Source: Spirometra erinaceieuropaei (taxonomy: Eukaryota; Platyhelminthes; Cestoda; Diphyllobothriidea; Diphyllobothriidae). From it: a DNA stretch of 64,000 bases. Shown one piece after another: positions 20,258 through 32,344 of this stretch; within the stretch, counting starts at the first letter, position 1; every line of letters begins with the position of its first letter. The stretch covers positions 108,546 through 172,545 of the forward strand of contig CACRXP010000641.1 of assembly GCA_902702965.1 (NCBI GenBank), in the 5' to 3' direction. The translations under genes were made by a program, and so were the position numbers. The notes below the pieces were generated by a model. That model had not been told where the DNA came from. It did not search any database and saw nothing but the letters and a program-made list of their open reading frames with translations.

Positions 20258-21623
20258 AGTAAAATAGGGCAGGGCTCACATCATCTAACCAATAGAATAT
20301 TAGAGTCTACTTGCCGAACTGACAGCGCGACCGACCGCGGTTGTAGAAACGGGAAAAAACCCATCCGACTAGATTGAGCAAGAGCAAGATCTCAGTAAAA
20401 TAAAAGTGTGATCCGAGGGAATTGCCCAAATTAAAGGGTTTTTGAATGCCGCAAAGAGAGTCGTATCCAGCAATTGATCTCGATACTATCCTCAGCTCTC
20501 CAAATGTGGTAACGACTAGGTAGTAATACAGGCCTTCTTTATTAGGATCGACGGAAATGTAAGAGCCCCAAGTTTCTTAGAGGCTCGCATGCAGACCTAA
20601 ATAGTTTTGACGTCTGTTCTCAATGCAGCCTAGCCCGTCAAACACCTAGGTCACCAACGGGAAATAAGAAGGGATTCTAAAGTATTCACCTCGAAGCATA
20701 CTGGTCGCAACCACATACGCAATAAACTCTGCAATTCATGCATTCCCCGCATATGTTAGTACTTGATGAGACGACTGCTTGCCTGCGAGTACCTTAAAAG
20801 TTAATTGTCGCAATTTCACCAACGGTGTTAATTATTGTAGTAATAATCATTCCCGCCTTTTGGCATGCTAATACCGTGACCGGAAACAATGCTCGCTGGT
20901 GAGCTCCCGATCAGTCATTTACTCTGGAATGCCTTGCTAATACATCATTGATTGTCTTTCGGCGGTGCAGACACAATGCTTTGAGTACGAAATACTTTAT
21001 AGTGTTTTCTGACTTGCGTATCATCTACCGCACTAGCTCCTCCCGTACCCACTTAGACATGATTCCAATGCACAGCCAAGAAGACCCGAGTCGTGATCAT
21101 GCGCAGTAGCTGACAGGGTTGACCAACCCGTCTGCGCATGCCACAAGTGTTTCACAGAAAAGTGAGCGTGACGTCCGATATAAACGAGTGTGAGTGGCAT
21201 AGAGGATATATAAAGAATGAGCTGATGCAGCCTGACTCACCGTCCTAGGAGGAGGACTGCATTTCTCCGTCAACAGACAATATCCGAAGTGAGGGCTTGC
21301 GGCAAACTGTGGTAATTTAAGAGCGCGTCAGATTATTTACGAGGGAAAATTTATTCAGTGCCGCGGGGGCGCAGTTCCCACGATCGATTTCACTTCCCTT
21401 TCTTTCTTCCACGCACCAACCCGCTATCATCTGATGCGGGGTATGTGCGTGACAAAGACGACCTGATTTCTTGCAAAAACCACCACCTTTCCGCCAAATG
21501 GCAGTAGTCAGGACTTAACCATTTACCCTAGACAGTAAAAGTTCATTTACTCCGCACACATAGCTACTATAAATGGATGATGAAGCTGCACAGCCCCAAA
21601 AATCTCTGAGTTCTTCGTTTTTA
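20258..21623. other. No recognised feature
   Basis: No frame above 60 codons apart from the shadow of the PLE; no repeat recognised. The upstream PLE reverse transcriptase is not visible in any minus frame here. Confidence 0.45.
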
Positions 21624-22215
21624 CAGTAGGTGGGCTAACCCATGAAATCTCAATAGAAATTCCGAAATGCCTTTTCGTTTCGAAAAGATGAATTTAGTAG
21701 GGTTTTAAAACCAATCATTATGCAGCATAATTCTATAATAATTCAATTACACCAGGACGCCGGCTTTCGAACAAATGTCTTTCCAGCGGCAATCAAAAAC
21801 CATACTCCGCAAAAAATGACTGCTTATGTAGCAAGATTTTTTTCATTGATTTTCGCTGCCCTTAAAGATTTAATAATATTTCATGGACAAAGTGCATAAA
21901 ATATTCATTCTTTTGCTCATCCAGTAGAAAATTGCGTCTTCTTTCATTTTGTCCATGAAATATTATTAAATATTTAAGAGCAGCGAAATCCAATGAAAAA
22001 AATCATGCCACATAAGCAGTCATTTTTTGCGCAGTATGGTTTTTGATTGCTGCTGGAAAGACATTTGTTCGAAAGCCGGCCTCCTGATGTAATTGAATTA
22101 TTATAGAATTATGCTGCATAATGATTGGTTTTAAAACCCTACTGAATTAATCTTTTCGAAACGAAAAGGCATTATGGAATTTCTTTTGAGATTTCATGAG
22201 TTAGCCTCTTTACTG
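21624..22215. mobile_element. F1 MITE, short hairpin-only copy (592 bp)
   Basis: It starts CAGTAGGTGGGCTAACCCAT with TA before it (21622-21623) and ends TTAGCCTCTTTACTG with TA after it (22216-22217). Arms of about 270 bp (21624-21896 and about 21947-22215) pair almost throughout; the loop is only about 50 nt because the usual asymmetric centre has been lost. It is the most strongly foldback copy in the window. Confidence 0.88.
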
Positions 22216-22217
22216 TA

Positions 22218-23121
22218 CATAGGTTACGCAAATATTTTAATGATAACTTAAGTCCATTGATTTGCATCGTTATAAGTAGCTTGTGCAAGTCCTTTTGGTG
22301 TATCTCGGTGGACTTGGGAACACTTGAAGAAGATCTTGAATGCGTGTTCATAGCGTCCTTTTTTTCTCTTCGTCTGCGAGCATCTGTGACATAATATCTG
22401 TCTCCAAGTCAGGCTGCACCAATGGCTGCATAGCTTAGCTGCCCAACACGCCAGTTCGCTCCAGGACCTGAGTATTAATATCCGACCCTGCTAGTTCTTC
22501 TGACATCCTTCAAAATCATATTCGGCTGAAACGTGTTGGCCTTCTCTCCTGACCTTGGTTTTTTCTTCAGATCTCCGGATCAGGACCCTTTATATCTCGG
22601 GTTTCTTGTTGATGCCGAGGTACAGTGACTTCGGGCTGCATATGATGACCTGGCAAACCCACGCTGCATTTATACCATTTGTTTGAACCACCCGTTAGAC
22701 TGTGGCATTAGAGTAATGGAATTTGTCCACCGTTAAGAGAAGGTTATTAATGACAGACACTGAGCGTGAGATATATTCGACCAACAAAGGCTGTTTACCA
22801 TGTGTTGATGATTCATCCGTAGTTAGTGCATCCGAAAATTAAATTATCTAAAAGTCGCTGCAAGCCCCTTTTTAGTTGTGCTGCTCATTGCTAGGATATT
22901 GACACAGAGCAGGCCATGTACCCTTTCCGCAGACACTATACTAAGCGCCTCTGCCTGGTGGATTCTCTTCGTAGACATCCCTCAACATTGTGGAAGACTA
23001 GAAATTGAAGAGGAATTGTGTGAAGAATCCGATCTGACTTTAGACAATTGATCTCGCGAGGACTGCCGTCCGCGTGAACTGATTGAACTATCCAAACTGC
23101 CTCGTTAATGTTGAGAAGCTA
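22218..23121. other. No recognised feature
   Basis: No recognised coding or repeat content between two F1 copies. Confidence 0.45.
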
Positions 23122-24093
23122 CAGTAGGTGGGCTAACTCATGAAATGCCAACCGAAATTACGAAATTGGTTTTCGTTTCGAAAAGATTGATTAAGTAGGG
23201 CTATAAAACTAGTCAGCCTGCAACATCATTCTGTAATATTTCAGTTATCGCAGGATGCCGGCTCCCGGATGAACTTCCTCCCGGCTGCATGCAAATGACT
23301 ACTTAAATAGCGTGAATGTTTTTCATTGACTTTCGATGTCCCTAAAACCCAATCATATTTCATGCAAAACATGCATAAATGTATTCATTCGTTTGCTCAT
23401 TCAGTAGAAAATTACGTCTTCTTCAAGTATTATTCTCGAAGGAAGGGTATAATTTGGTTTTTAAAAACTTTTCCAATTCCAGAATAATTTTGAATCTGCT
23501 CCACCTTTGCAGTAGAATTCAGGGTTCCAAAACCACAAGCCGTATAATTTCCACGTACGGAAAACCACACATTTCTCTACGTTAATGAAGGAGGACTATG
23601 AATAGTTCCTAAAGTTAAGCAGCGGTTTTGATCCATATTGTTCATTTTACAGGCCTCATTGGTAAATGCGGAGACATGACGATTTATAAACGGCCATTTC
23701 ACGGTATTTAAGATTCCCACAATTAGAAACTTTTTTAAACCGAGCAATACCCTTCCTTCGAGTATAAGGTCGGAAGGAGACGTAATTTTCTACTGAATGA
23801 ACAAACGAATGAATATTTTTATGCATTCTTCCATGAAATATAATTAGACATTTAGGGGCATCGAAAATCAATGAGAAAAATGTGTGCTACTTAAGTGGTC
23901 ATTTTTTACAGAGTGTAGTTTTTGCATGCAGGCGGAGGAAGATCATTTTGAAGCCGGCATCCCGAGGTAACTGAAATATTATAGAATGATGTTGCAGGCT
24001 TACTAGTCTTACAACCCTACTTAATTAATCTTTTTGAAACGAGAACGCATTTCTGAATTTCGTTTGACATTTCCTAAGTAAACCCACCTGCTG
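23122..24093 (-). mobile_element. F1 MITE copy, about 970 bp
   Basis: The left end CAGTAGGTGGGCTAACTCAT is preceded by TA (23120-23121); the right end AAACCCACCTGCTG is followed by TA (24094-24095). The centre runs in the minus orientation (CACGTACGGAAAACCACACA near 23552), like the copy at 17627-18744. Small frames at 23379-23585 and 23656-23871 are arm or centre sequence, not genes. Confidence 0.88.
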
Positions 24094-24095
24094 TA

Positions 24096-27000
24096 CATCG
24101 GTTAACAACGCCGGCGGTCTCACGGAAAGCGACAAAAGTGGAGGTGGTAGAGATTGATCCTACATTCCTTTTATTTATCCCGCAGTTGCCAGTCTGCGAA
24201 TTTTAAATCTGTTTTTCACAGTCCATCCGGAGTTAGCTACGGCTCTTGGGATGAAATCTTTGCTTGAGGCGTCGCTTTCGTTGTTGAGGGTGGCTCCAGT
24301 GTCATGACCGACCAAGTATCAGCCGATTCGACAGGTTTAGCTTGTTCTGGATAATGAATATGTTCGTAGTTATGAGACAGAAGGAGGCACTTGACAACGG
24401 AAAGCTTTTTCATGTCAGGTGCAAAAGCTTTTGAGTTTTTACATTGATACATGTCCCAAAATATATACTCAATTTTACAACTGGTGGCTTATGTGGTGTT
24501 ACTTGTTTTTAGGATTAAACTTTTTGGAATAAACAGTAGCTACTAGACTAAGCGTTTGAAAACCAGGAAATATACTTTCCACAACACGAGTATCCTGAAT
24601 TTACCATGAAATTTGTCAAGTCCTGCCTTAATGAGATCTTGTTAAACAGTTGAGTTGGGCAAACCTTTCTTGTTCACCAAACTCTACACGTTCAGACTTC
24701 TATGGGTTTGTTAACAATGAAACGTTGGCGCTAAAAAACCGGCAACAGACACCAGCGTCTGAGTGAAACACCACTGAAGCACCTATCGATGTTTACAATT
24801 CCATCGCTTCACGTTATCAATCGTGTCACAACCAGAACGAACTGCAATTGGAAAACAGGCGCGGTCAACTCAATAAATAATGGCTGTTGATACCACATAT
24901 TTTTAAACATAAAATCCATTTAAGTGAATACTGGTTTAGTAGTTGTTCACAGTGTAAACATCTTTGTGATACCATGTACATATACGAATATCTGAAAGGG
25001 CCGTAAGTGTGGACAAACAGAGAGGCCATTGTGGATACACTCTTTGAGTAGGCGTAGATCATAGTGGTATACAAGCGGCAAATAATTGAGCCTTAGCGTA
25101 CTATCCATTTTTGGTAGAATAATGTCTTACCTACACCAAGCGCGGATGTCACATAAAAACCCAGACATATTTTCGCCGATTTGGTTTGGTTCTTTCGTTG
25201 GTCCCCCGGCGTTCCCCTTTGGGGTTTCCGGCAAGCAATACAGTTTTCAAACTGGGTCTTTTATTTGAAAACACAGATTTCTGTCAGAATAATATCATTA
25301 GAACGAGAATTAATGGCCCCATTCTCAATTAAAGTTACTGCTGTAAGCTGACAGCCGTAGCACGATTGTTTGCGTAATGAGGTTTATTTTTGTGGATGTT
25401 TGAGGGCTGGGAATAATTGCCGATGCGGCCGATGTCGACAGACTTCGAGATTAGCACTCCAGGGTTAAGGAAATCAGGTGACACGGCAGAGTAGAATTAC
25501 CGATGTTACAGTGACGAGGGGATGTTGGTCTGAAATGCAAATCTCAAGATTATCTGGTCCCTTTGTTTTATTGACGTCTTTATGTGTGATTGTAGCCGAA
25601 GCTCCCCGACCAGTGTATATCCCATTCTGAATGGTTTATTGATATTATACTATTATCAAATGTAGCGCAAGCAGTATATAAAAATGAAATGGCCTGTCAA
25701 ATTTAGCTGTGTAAACATATAATATGCCAGACATTAAATCATTATCGAGAGACATCAGTGCCGTGCTTAGAACGGGTGATCATGAGTGTAGAAATTCTGC
25801 GGAAATTCGTCGTCACATGAAGCGACACTTGTAGGATTCTGTACACGTACAATCCCACCTTCTCCGTATCCCGTAGTCTAAGTTGGATTACATATATTTG
25901 CTGCAGTTTAAGGGTAATCAACTAGGATGTTTTAGTAAGGCTTACAACCGTCGCGGGTTGTCTGTCTTCACGTATATCTCCTGAACAATTAGCAAGCTAT
26001 TCAAGCCATGGATCACGCGGGTGGTTAATATCGTAGCTGCGGATGAGACTGTATTAGGTGCGCGGGAACTGGTAGTCACACTGACCACGACGGTAAATGT
26101 CTAGTTACTCTAATTTTGTCACTCAAATCTGACTCCAGCTGGCGCCGCGGGTGTGCCGAGTGCGGCGATTGTCCACTAGTGACCGGGGTGGGTGCGAAAC
26201 CGGCTTAAGAGAGCCGAATTCGTAAACAAATAGTTGAGAATGTTAACCTGCATTTCGCCAGCTACTCGGCGCCTTCCAGATGGGCAGACGCGTTTTTATC
26301 TCTGGACCACCAAAAGCGCGAGCAAAAAGCAGCTCTACCTGTGAGGTCCATTTGCTGCTTACACCACAAAAAGATGTGGCGTGTGACCGTTTTCAGCCGT
26401 AACAAAACACTGACAATTTACAAAATAAGTGGTTCGGCCGGGATTTTAGTGGCACCTGTCAGTCTCTTTGGCGTCTCTGATGCCTCTGTCAATTTCAAAG
26501 CGTTTTACTGGCGGAATGTGACCTTATGGCCTTTGCCGACGCATAAAACAAGTTAATGTTTTCATCGAACTCACAGTTTGTTTAGATTATTATCTAGAGG
26601 ACGGGACATAAACTGTGGAGAGAAATGGACTTAAATGGATTTGTATGAGAACTCAGTAGTAACCATTGCCGGGCATACCAATAACGAGACATATGAGTGC
26701 TTTTTAAGGACTACATCCTTGGAATGCTCTTCTTTTTCGCTCCAGTTTCTGATTATGGGTCCGAACACGAATTCGAATCGTCGAGTGAATAAACTCTCGT
26801 TTCATCGCGTAAGTCACCTTCTTCTAAAACACTGTCTGAACGTCCTTGTTACGTCTGTGTCTGATGAAAAAAGCTTGCAAGGATAAGTCACCAGTCTTTG
26901 CTCATATTTTGATATTCTAGGTGTGCTCTCAGCATTTTACCTTCACTCGATGATATAGTGCCTAAACATGGGTAGTATTTCTGGCGATGCTTTCCTTGGA

Positions 27001-27639
27001 GGGAGCGTTTACAGGTAACTTCTGGGCGAGTTTTGTAAGAGAATCGGACATTTCTCATGCAGAATACGGTCTCACTTGCCTTTGTACGGTCGGAGGCTTT
27101 CGACACAGACGATAGATATTGTCATTGTCTGGTTGTCTTACTGTCGAGCATCCATCCCACTCAGTCGGCTGGCTACGTTATTATATTTGGCTTCACACTG
27201 AATCAAAATAAACCGTACTATTTTGTAGTGTAAACAGGTATTGATGGGAGACTCCGGAAAAGTGGTAAAATTCCACGACTATTATTCCTTTCTGGATTTT
27301 ATACTTGCCGCTACCATAGATTCGTTTGTTTGTAGTCTCCGCTAGTCTGACTAGCTTAGTTTAATTTCTGACTCGACTTTAATGGAGCTCATTTTCAAAA
27401 TCCATTTTACTCGTTTTACTAAGTACGTTGATAGGTCCTTCTAAATTATTTCATAGGAAAATAGTTTGCTTGCCGGTATTCGGGTGTTGGGGATTACATC
27501 TGCCAGCGAATAGTTGAAATCCGCTAATATTTGATAAAAGCGCTTATAACTGTATATTGTTGTGTCCAAACACCAAGCATGCCTTAAATTATCACAATAA
27601 AACTTTAACATTATTTCAAAGCAGAGGTGGCACATCTCC
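24096..27639. other. Unassigned region, few short open frames
   Basis: Contains unassigned short frames: 24237-24452 minus (71 codons, hydrophilic, Pro/Thr-rich end), 26341-26556 plus, 26635-26886 plus and 26888-27106 minus. None shows a recognisable motif. No shared repeat family is seen. Host exons could lie here unseen. Confidence 0.4.
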
Positions 27640-27865
27640 TCCGGGTGGGGGTGGGATGCTTCTTCCCTTCCCACGCAGTAAGGGAAAGGCTTTAGTACAG
27701 CTAAACTCGCGTCGTCCGGCGGGGCCTCGTAGTTCAAGTGGCTAGGGCGTTGGCTGTACTAATTCCTTTCCCTTACTGCGTAGGTTCGAATCGCATCGAA
27801 GCGCCGCGTTTTTCACAGTTGGGTCAATATGAATTGTTCAAAATCTGCCAAACATCTATGAAACT
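27640..27865 (+). mobile_element. tRNA-like SINE, copy D, head-to-head dimer
   Basis: A minus-oriented fragment of the tRNA-like module (CCCACGCAGTAAGGGAAAGG, then CTTTAGTACAGC, 27671-27701) is followed at once by a plus-oriented module at 27724-27802. The plus module has GCCTCGT, TAGTTCAAGTGG, the B-box AGGTTCGAATCGC, and TCGAAGC. The full tail CACAGTTGGGTCAATATGAA and CAAAATCTGCCAAACATC follow. One T-stem and acceptor position is mutated, so it is not a functional tRNA. Confidence 0.8.
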
Positions 27866-29279
27866 TCACTTTCTTTCCCTGGCTATATGTTTGCAATTTG
27901 CGTATCTTTTTTGCTGACATTTCTTTCTAAGAAATGCACTTTATGGATACCTAACAGTGTTTACAAAAATATTCATATTTCAACATTAGTTAATCATTTT
28001 TGTCACATGAAATATAAGTAGTGGCAAAATTAAATGAAAGTAATCAGCAAATATTTTAGGTATGCGTTGGGAAAAAAGAAATCCAAGGATACTGATCAGC
28101 CAATAGGCGAAGTCAACTGTATTGATAAAGTCTACCTAGAGGCGCTGCCATCAGTAGGAGACCAATCAGGACTGTGTAAAAGGCCAGGTATGCTCTGTAT
28201 TAGCATGCATGCGAAAGTCATGGTAGGAGCCTGTGGATAATTGGTACGTATTAGACAGTGACTTTCAAGCATCAGCTGTTGTGTCTACTCTAATTCCCGG
28301 TCAAATTAATACTAATAAGACATTTCTTTGCCGGTGAGGGAAGGCATAGTGAGGCCGACACTTGTAAGCCCATTCTCACGGCAAGTTAACACGCCCATCT
28401 TTTTAATAAATCTCACTCGTTTGAACCTGGCACGACGCGCTATCAGTAGTGACATGGAAGACCACCCAATAACACGGCAACTCGATTCTACGTAGAATTG
28501 AGCTCATCGCTGCAATGGCTCCTCGTGAATGTGGCTTCCATAGACCTCTTACTCCTGCTAGATCCCAGACCTCCTCGTAATGCAACCTGGCACAAGTGGA
28601 TTCAGGAGGTGGCTCTTGTGTGGTGCGCGTAGGCGGGTCGTTGGCTTTTGCCAGTCATTTTGCCCGGGCGCATCCCCAGTGATCTTGGCTGTGGCTCTTC
28701 AACACAACACACTGAGTGAGGGGATAAAAAGTGCGGTAGACGCGGTGCAAGTCTGCTTCATTGTAAAAAAAACTTATGCACATTTCACTGCTGGACTGCG
28801 ATTACCGCAACGAACCAGCCGCAAAAATTCTACTACGTGCATAAGTTCGCCTTTCAAAAGAAGGTAATGCCCAGGGAATGCTTGATTTGGACAGTGAGAT
28901 AATTCGCAGTCGCCCCGTACGTGTCAATATGCTAGCGTCTGGCTCCATCGCGTCTGCCAGTCAGATGTGCTGAGGGGACACCGTTTATTATTTCGCGTTT
29001 TTAAACCGAGGTTGTTGCTTATAGCGACATGGAAACAGTTAGCACAACAGTTAGATTACATCTGTTCAGTGTATTTTATGGAAACAGACGTCTTCTTGTC
29101 ACTGCATATTTTCAAGCGCACGATTATGGAGACCTTTGAGACAACTGTCTGCATTTTTTCATGCTTCTACAGATTCAAGAACTACGGTACTTATTATTTC
29201 TTCGCCAAACCACATAAACACCTTTCAATACCCTTGGAAGTAGGACCTTTCAAGTTTATATCATAGTAGTGTTCACTTA
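27866..29279. other. No recognised feature
   Basis: Unassigned plus frames at 28034-28240, 28580-28867 (95 codons) and 28967-29266 (99 codons), without motifs I recognise. Confidence 0.4.
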
Positions 29280-30263
29280 AATTAGAAAAGATTATATGGG
29301 TAAGAATGAAAGACTGACAATCACGCAACATAAGCCCAAAATATTTCAATCACCCCAGAATACCGGCTTCGGAATGGCCTCTTGTCGGCCGCCTGAAAAA
29401 ATCGATTCTAGGAAAATAATTATGGAAGAAGGATAAATTTTCATCCTTGATTTTCGATGCGCGAGAAGAATCTTCCTTATACGTATTTGGGGGCCAATTA
29501 TACTACCCTCATATAGCACAATTGGAAAAAGGGAATCTTTGGTGTAAAAAATGTTTTCCGATTCCCGGATGGGTCGGGTCTTATTTCGTAGCCGTACCTG
29601 CAGTGGACAAACTCCAGCCTAACCCCTTACGTTAACCCGTGCCCCCTAACCCTAACCCCTTACCTCAGGTGCGGCTGCGAAATAGGATGTTGTCCCCGGG
29701 TGATTTGGAGCATGACCTGCAGCTGAACTTGCGTTGAAGATTTTCAAGCTAAACGCTGCATGCATTCTGTGTACGGAAAATCACACATTACTCAAGCCAT
29801 CATGAGAACTCCCTATAGGGTTTATAAACGTGCACAAAGTTGTGGACCATTTTGCTTATCCCCAAGGTATCATTATTAAAAGGGACATATACAATGGCCT
29901 AAGAGTGGACACTTCATGCCCCTAAAATATCACAATTACAAACTTTGTAAACCTAAAGACACGCTTTCAATAAGCCTAAACTAGAAGAAGACGCGATTCG
30001 TCATCGGGCAAGTAGAAAATGGGGCATTCTTGAAAATTATTTCATTAAAATGTACCTGAATTTGTAAGGGCATTGAAAATCAGTGAGAAAATTCCACACT
30101 AACCAGGTAGTCATTCTTAAGTAGTGAGCCTCTTGCGAGCCCGCAGTCTAATGCGACTGAAATGTCTTTGGATTATGCGGCACCCCACTCAAGTAATCAT
30201 TTCCAATCGAAAACACATTTCAGCATTCCTGTTAACATGACTTAGATAGGCCACTACAATGTC
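29280..30263 (-). mobile_element. F1 MITE, old divergent copy with a nested small element
   Basis: The left arm is seen in ACCGGCTTCGGAATGGCCTC (29361-29380) and TTGATTTTCGATGCG, the centre in TGTGTACGGAAAATCACACA near 29770 (minus orientation). The right end is strongly decayed, near AACATGACTTAGATAGGCCA (30234-30253). Termini and flanks are no longer definable. The insertion at about 29577-29690 is described separately. Confidence 0.6.
29577..29690. mobile_element. Small TIR element with telomere-like core, nested in F1
   Basis: CTTATTTCGTAGCCGTACCT (from 29580) and its near-complement AGGTGCGGCTGCGAAATAGG (to 29686) form imperfect inverted repeats of about 21 bp. They enclose CCTAACCCC, TTAACCC and CCCTAACCCTAACCCC motifs. 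The flanking sequence reads as one F1 centre when the block is removed. The total is about 110 bp, too short to code. Confidence 0.6.
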
Positions 30264-31404
30264 CTCTGCAATTAGAAAGATGAAACTGCAGTGCCTAGTT
30301 TTTGCGGTTTTTAATGATCATTTTTCGGTCATATTACATTCAACCCCTCAGCGAGACTGACAAACTCGTCACCGAGCCAAGAATCATCTCAATTGATTTT
30401 TTTGGCATTACTTGCTGACCAGCTGTACAGTGTTTCAAAGTCGTCACCTGCAGGTAGAAAACAAGTAAATCAAAACCATCCTGCGCATTTTTAGTAGACC
30501 GCTACCAGGGCTAAAAGGAAGGGGAATTAGTCCATCTAAACTTAAATTACGTAGGTTTTATCTGTTAGAAGTGAAAGAAGAGATATCGGCTTAAAAACGC
30601 ATGACATTGATACGAATACTGGAATGGTATAAGTTGTTATTTAGGGCAGACATGGTGGCCCTTACTAGGGATGATTGTGTTCCGCAAAGGTAGTTTACTT
30701 AACAGGATAGTAGGCAATTGTTTCAATCACTATTTTGTAGAACACCAAAACTGATACGGTCCGCAGTGCGTCGGGAGAACTCCCCGGATTGCTATTATTT
30801 TCCTCTATCCTTTAAAAAGATTAGCTAATGACATCAGCGAACGGGAACGCCTTTTATTATCGATTTCCGTTTGTGCACTACGTAGTCGTAAAACCGAGCA
30901 AACACGAGTACCTGGGTGGTTTACGAACAAAAGAAAGGAAGCGCGATGGACTTCCAACATATGGTTTGGCCTACGGCTATCAGTCAACATGAGCTGATTC
31001 CTTGACGGCTTTACGATGGCGATAGTGTTATTGTTGATAAAAAAGTAGGCTGCAAAACGTCTGAAATCTCCGTGCCATTTTGTCTGACAAAATATTTAAT
31101 TAAAAGTGGAGTAGCATTGTCTTAAAGACTTTCATACATTGCAACACATATGTATATACATATATATGCGAATCGAAGGCAGTATTCAATCCAAGATGAA
31201 ACAATGAGGGATGGAAATCGGAAAATCGAATTATACCCATAGATTTTCAAACTGATTTCCCCGACCCGTTTTCAGACAAAATAACTGGTAGGGAGTTAGA
31301 TATATCTAATTATTTTTTCTTAGATTACATGCTACCTCCGTTACGCATGTATATATAGGAGTAAAGATTAAGATCCAGATAAATTATCCTGTTCATCATT
31401 CTCT
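30264..31404. other. No recognised feature
   Basis: AT-rich, with a TATA-rich palindromic tract at about 31148-31168 (CATATGTATATACATATATA) and no recognised coding content. Confidence 0.45.
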
Positions 31405-31454
31405 GAAGAAGAAGAAGAAGAAGAAGAAGAAGAAGAAGAAGAAAAAGAAAAAGA
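31405..31454 (+). repeat. (GAA)n microsatellite
   Basis: Twelve uninterrupted GAA units from 31405 to 31440, then GAAAAAGAAAAAGA. A long purine tract of this kind can form triplex DNA. Confidence 0.95.
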
Positions 31455-32078
31455 GGCGATTCCGCGGACCAGAGTGCATTTGTGCTGACGTCTCAGAAGC
31501 TTCGTAGTTTCCAGAAAAAGTTTCCGAAACGCCGGCACAAATACAGCGCGGTCAATGGAATAGCCCCTTTTTCATCTTCATTTTTTTCGAGATTAATTAA
31601 AAGGAAGTCTGGCTGTATACACATATATGGGAAGGCTCTGCTTGAATTGCTTAACTTTGGAAGTACTTATGATGGCCAATATGTCATCTTCGTGGGTAAG
31701 CAGTGACCTCGTGCCCGATAGTGGTTTTTTGGTGATCTGTGAACTTAGTGAAATTTACTAAGACGCCGTCAACCCATGATGCACGAATCATCTGAGGTGA
31801 CCTTCCGTGCTGCTCATTATTGCAGCAGGCATTAACATCATGTAAAAGCATTACGAGTATTTTCGTTTTAATAGTTTTCCTTTTACTCAGGGCGCCGCTA
31901 AATAGTGAGAAAATCACTCAGCACTTTGAGATAGTCTTATAACTAGAGCAATTAGGTAGGTATTGCTGGCTGAGCGCTAACATGCAATTCAGCGGCATCA
32001 TAGAGAATAGGTAGTTTTAATTAGTGCATCAACCGTTAAGAATTTATCTTAAATTTAAAGAAAACAAAGCAATATATA
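31455..32078. other. No recognised feature
   Basis: Unassigned frames at 31482-31706 plus (74 codons) and 31684-31917 minus (77 codons). Confidence 0.4.
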
Positions 32079-32344
32079 GGAATGGGAACTTCCCTACTCC
32101 GGGTGTTTTGGGCTAATATCCAAGGAAGTTAGGCTAGTGTAAGGGTTAGAGTCAGGGTCAACCTTGGGGTCCAGAGAGAGTTGGGGTTAAAGTTATAGTT
32201 AGAATTAAATTTAGGTTTAGGACTAATGTTTGATTGGGTTCGTGACTGAGTTAGGATTAGAAAACGGGGATGTTTGCCCTTTTTGCTTTTTCTGCAAGAC
32301 TTCGTGTTTTGAGGGGTGGGGTTAGGTGGGGGGATTCCCATTCC
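32079..32344. mobile_element. Candidate 266-bp TIR element with telomere-like interior
   Basis: GGAATGGGAA at 32079-32088 is inverted exactly as TTCCCATTCC at 32335-32344. The interior is a degenerate GGGTTAGAG / GGGTTAAAG / TTTAGG array on the plus strand. No clear target duplication was found, so the boundaries are provisional. Confidence 0.5.
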
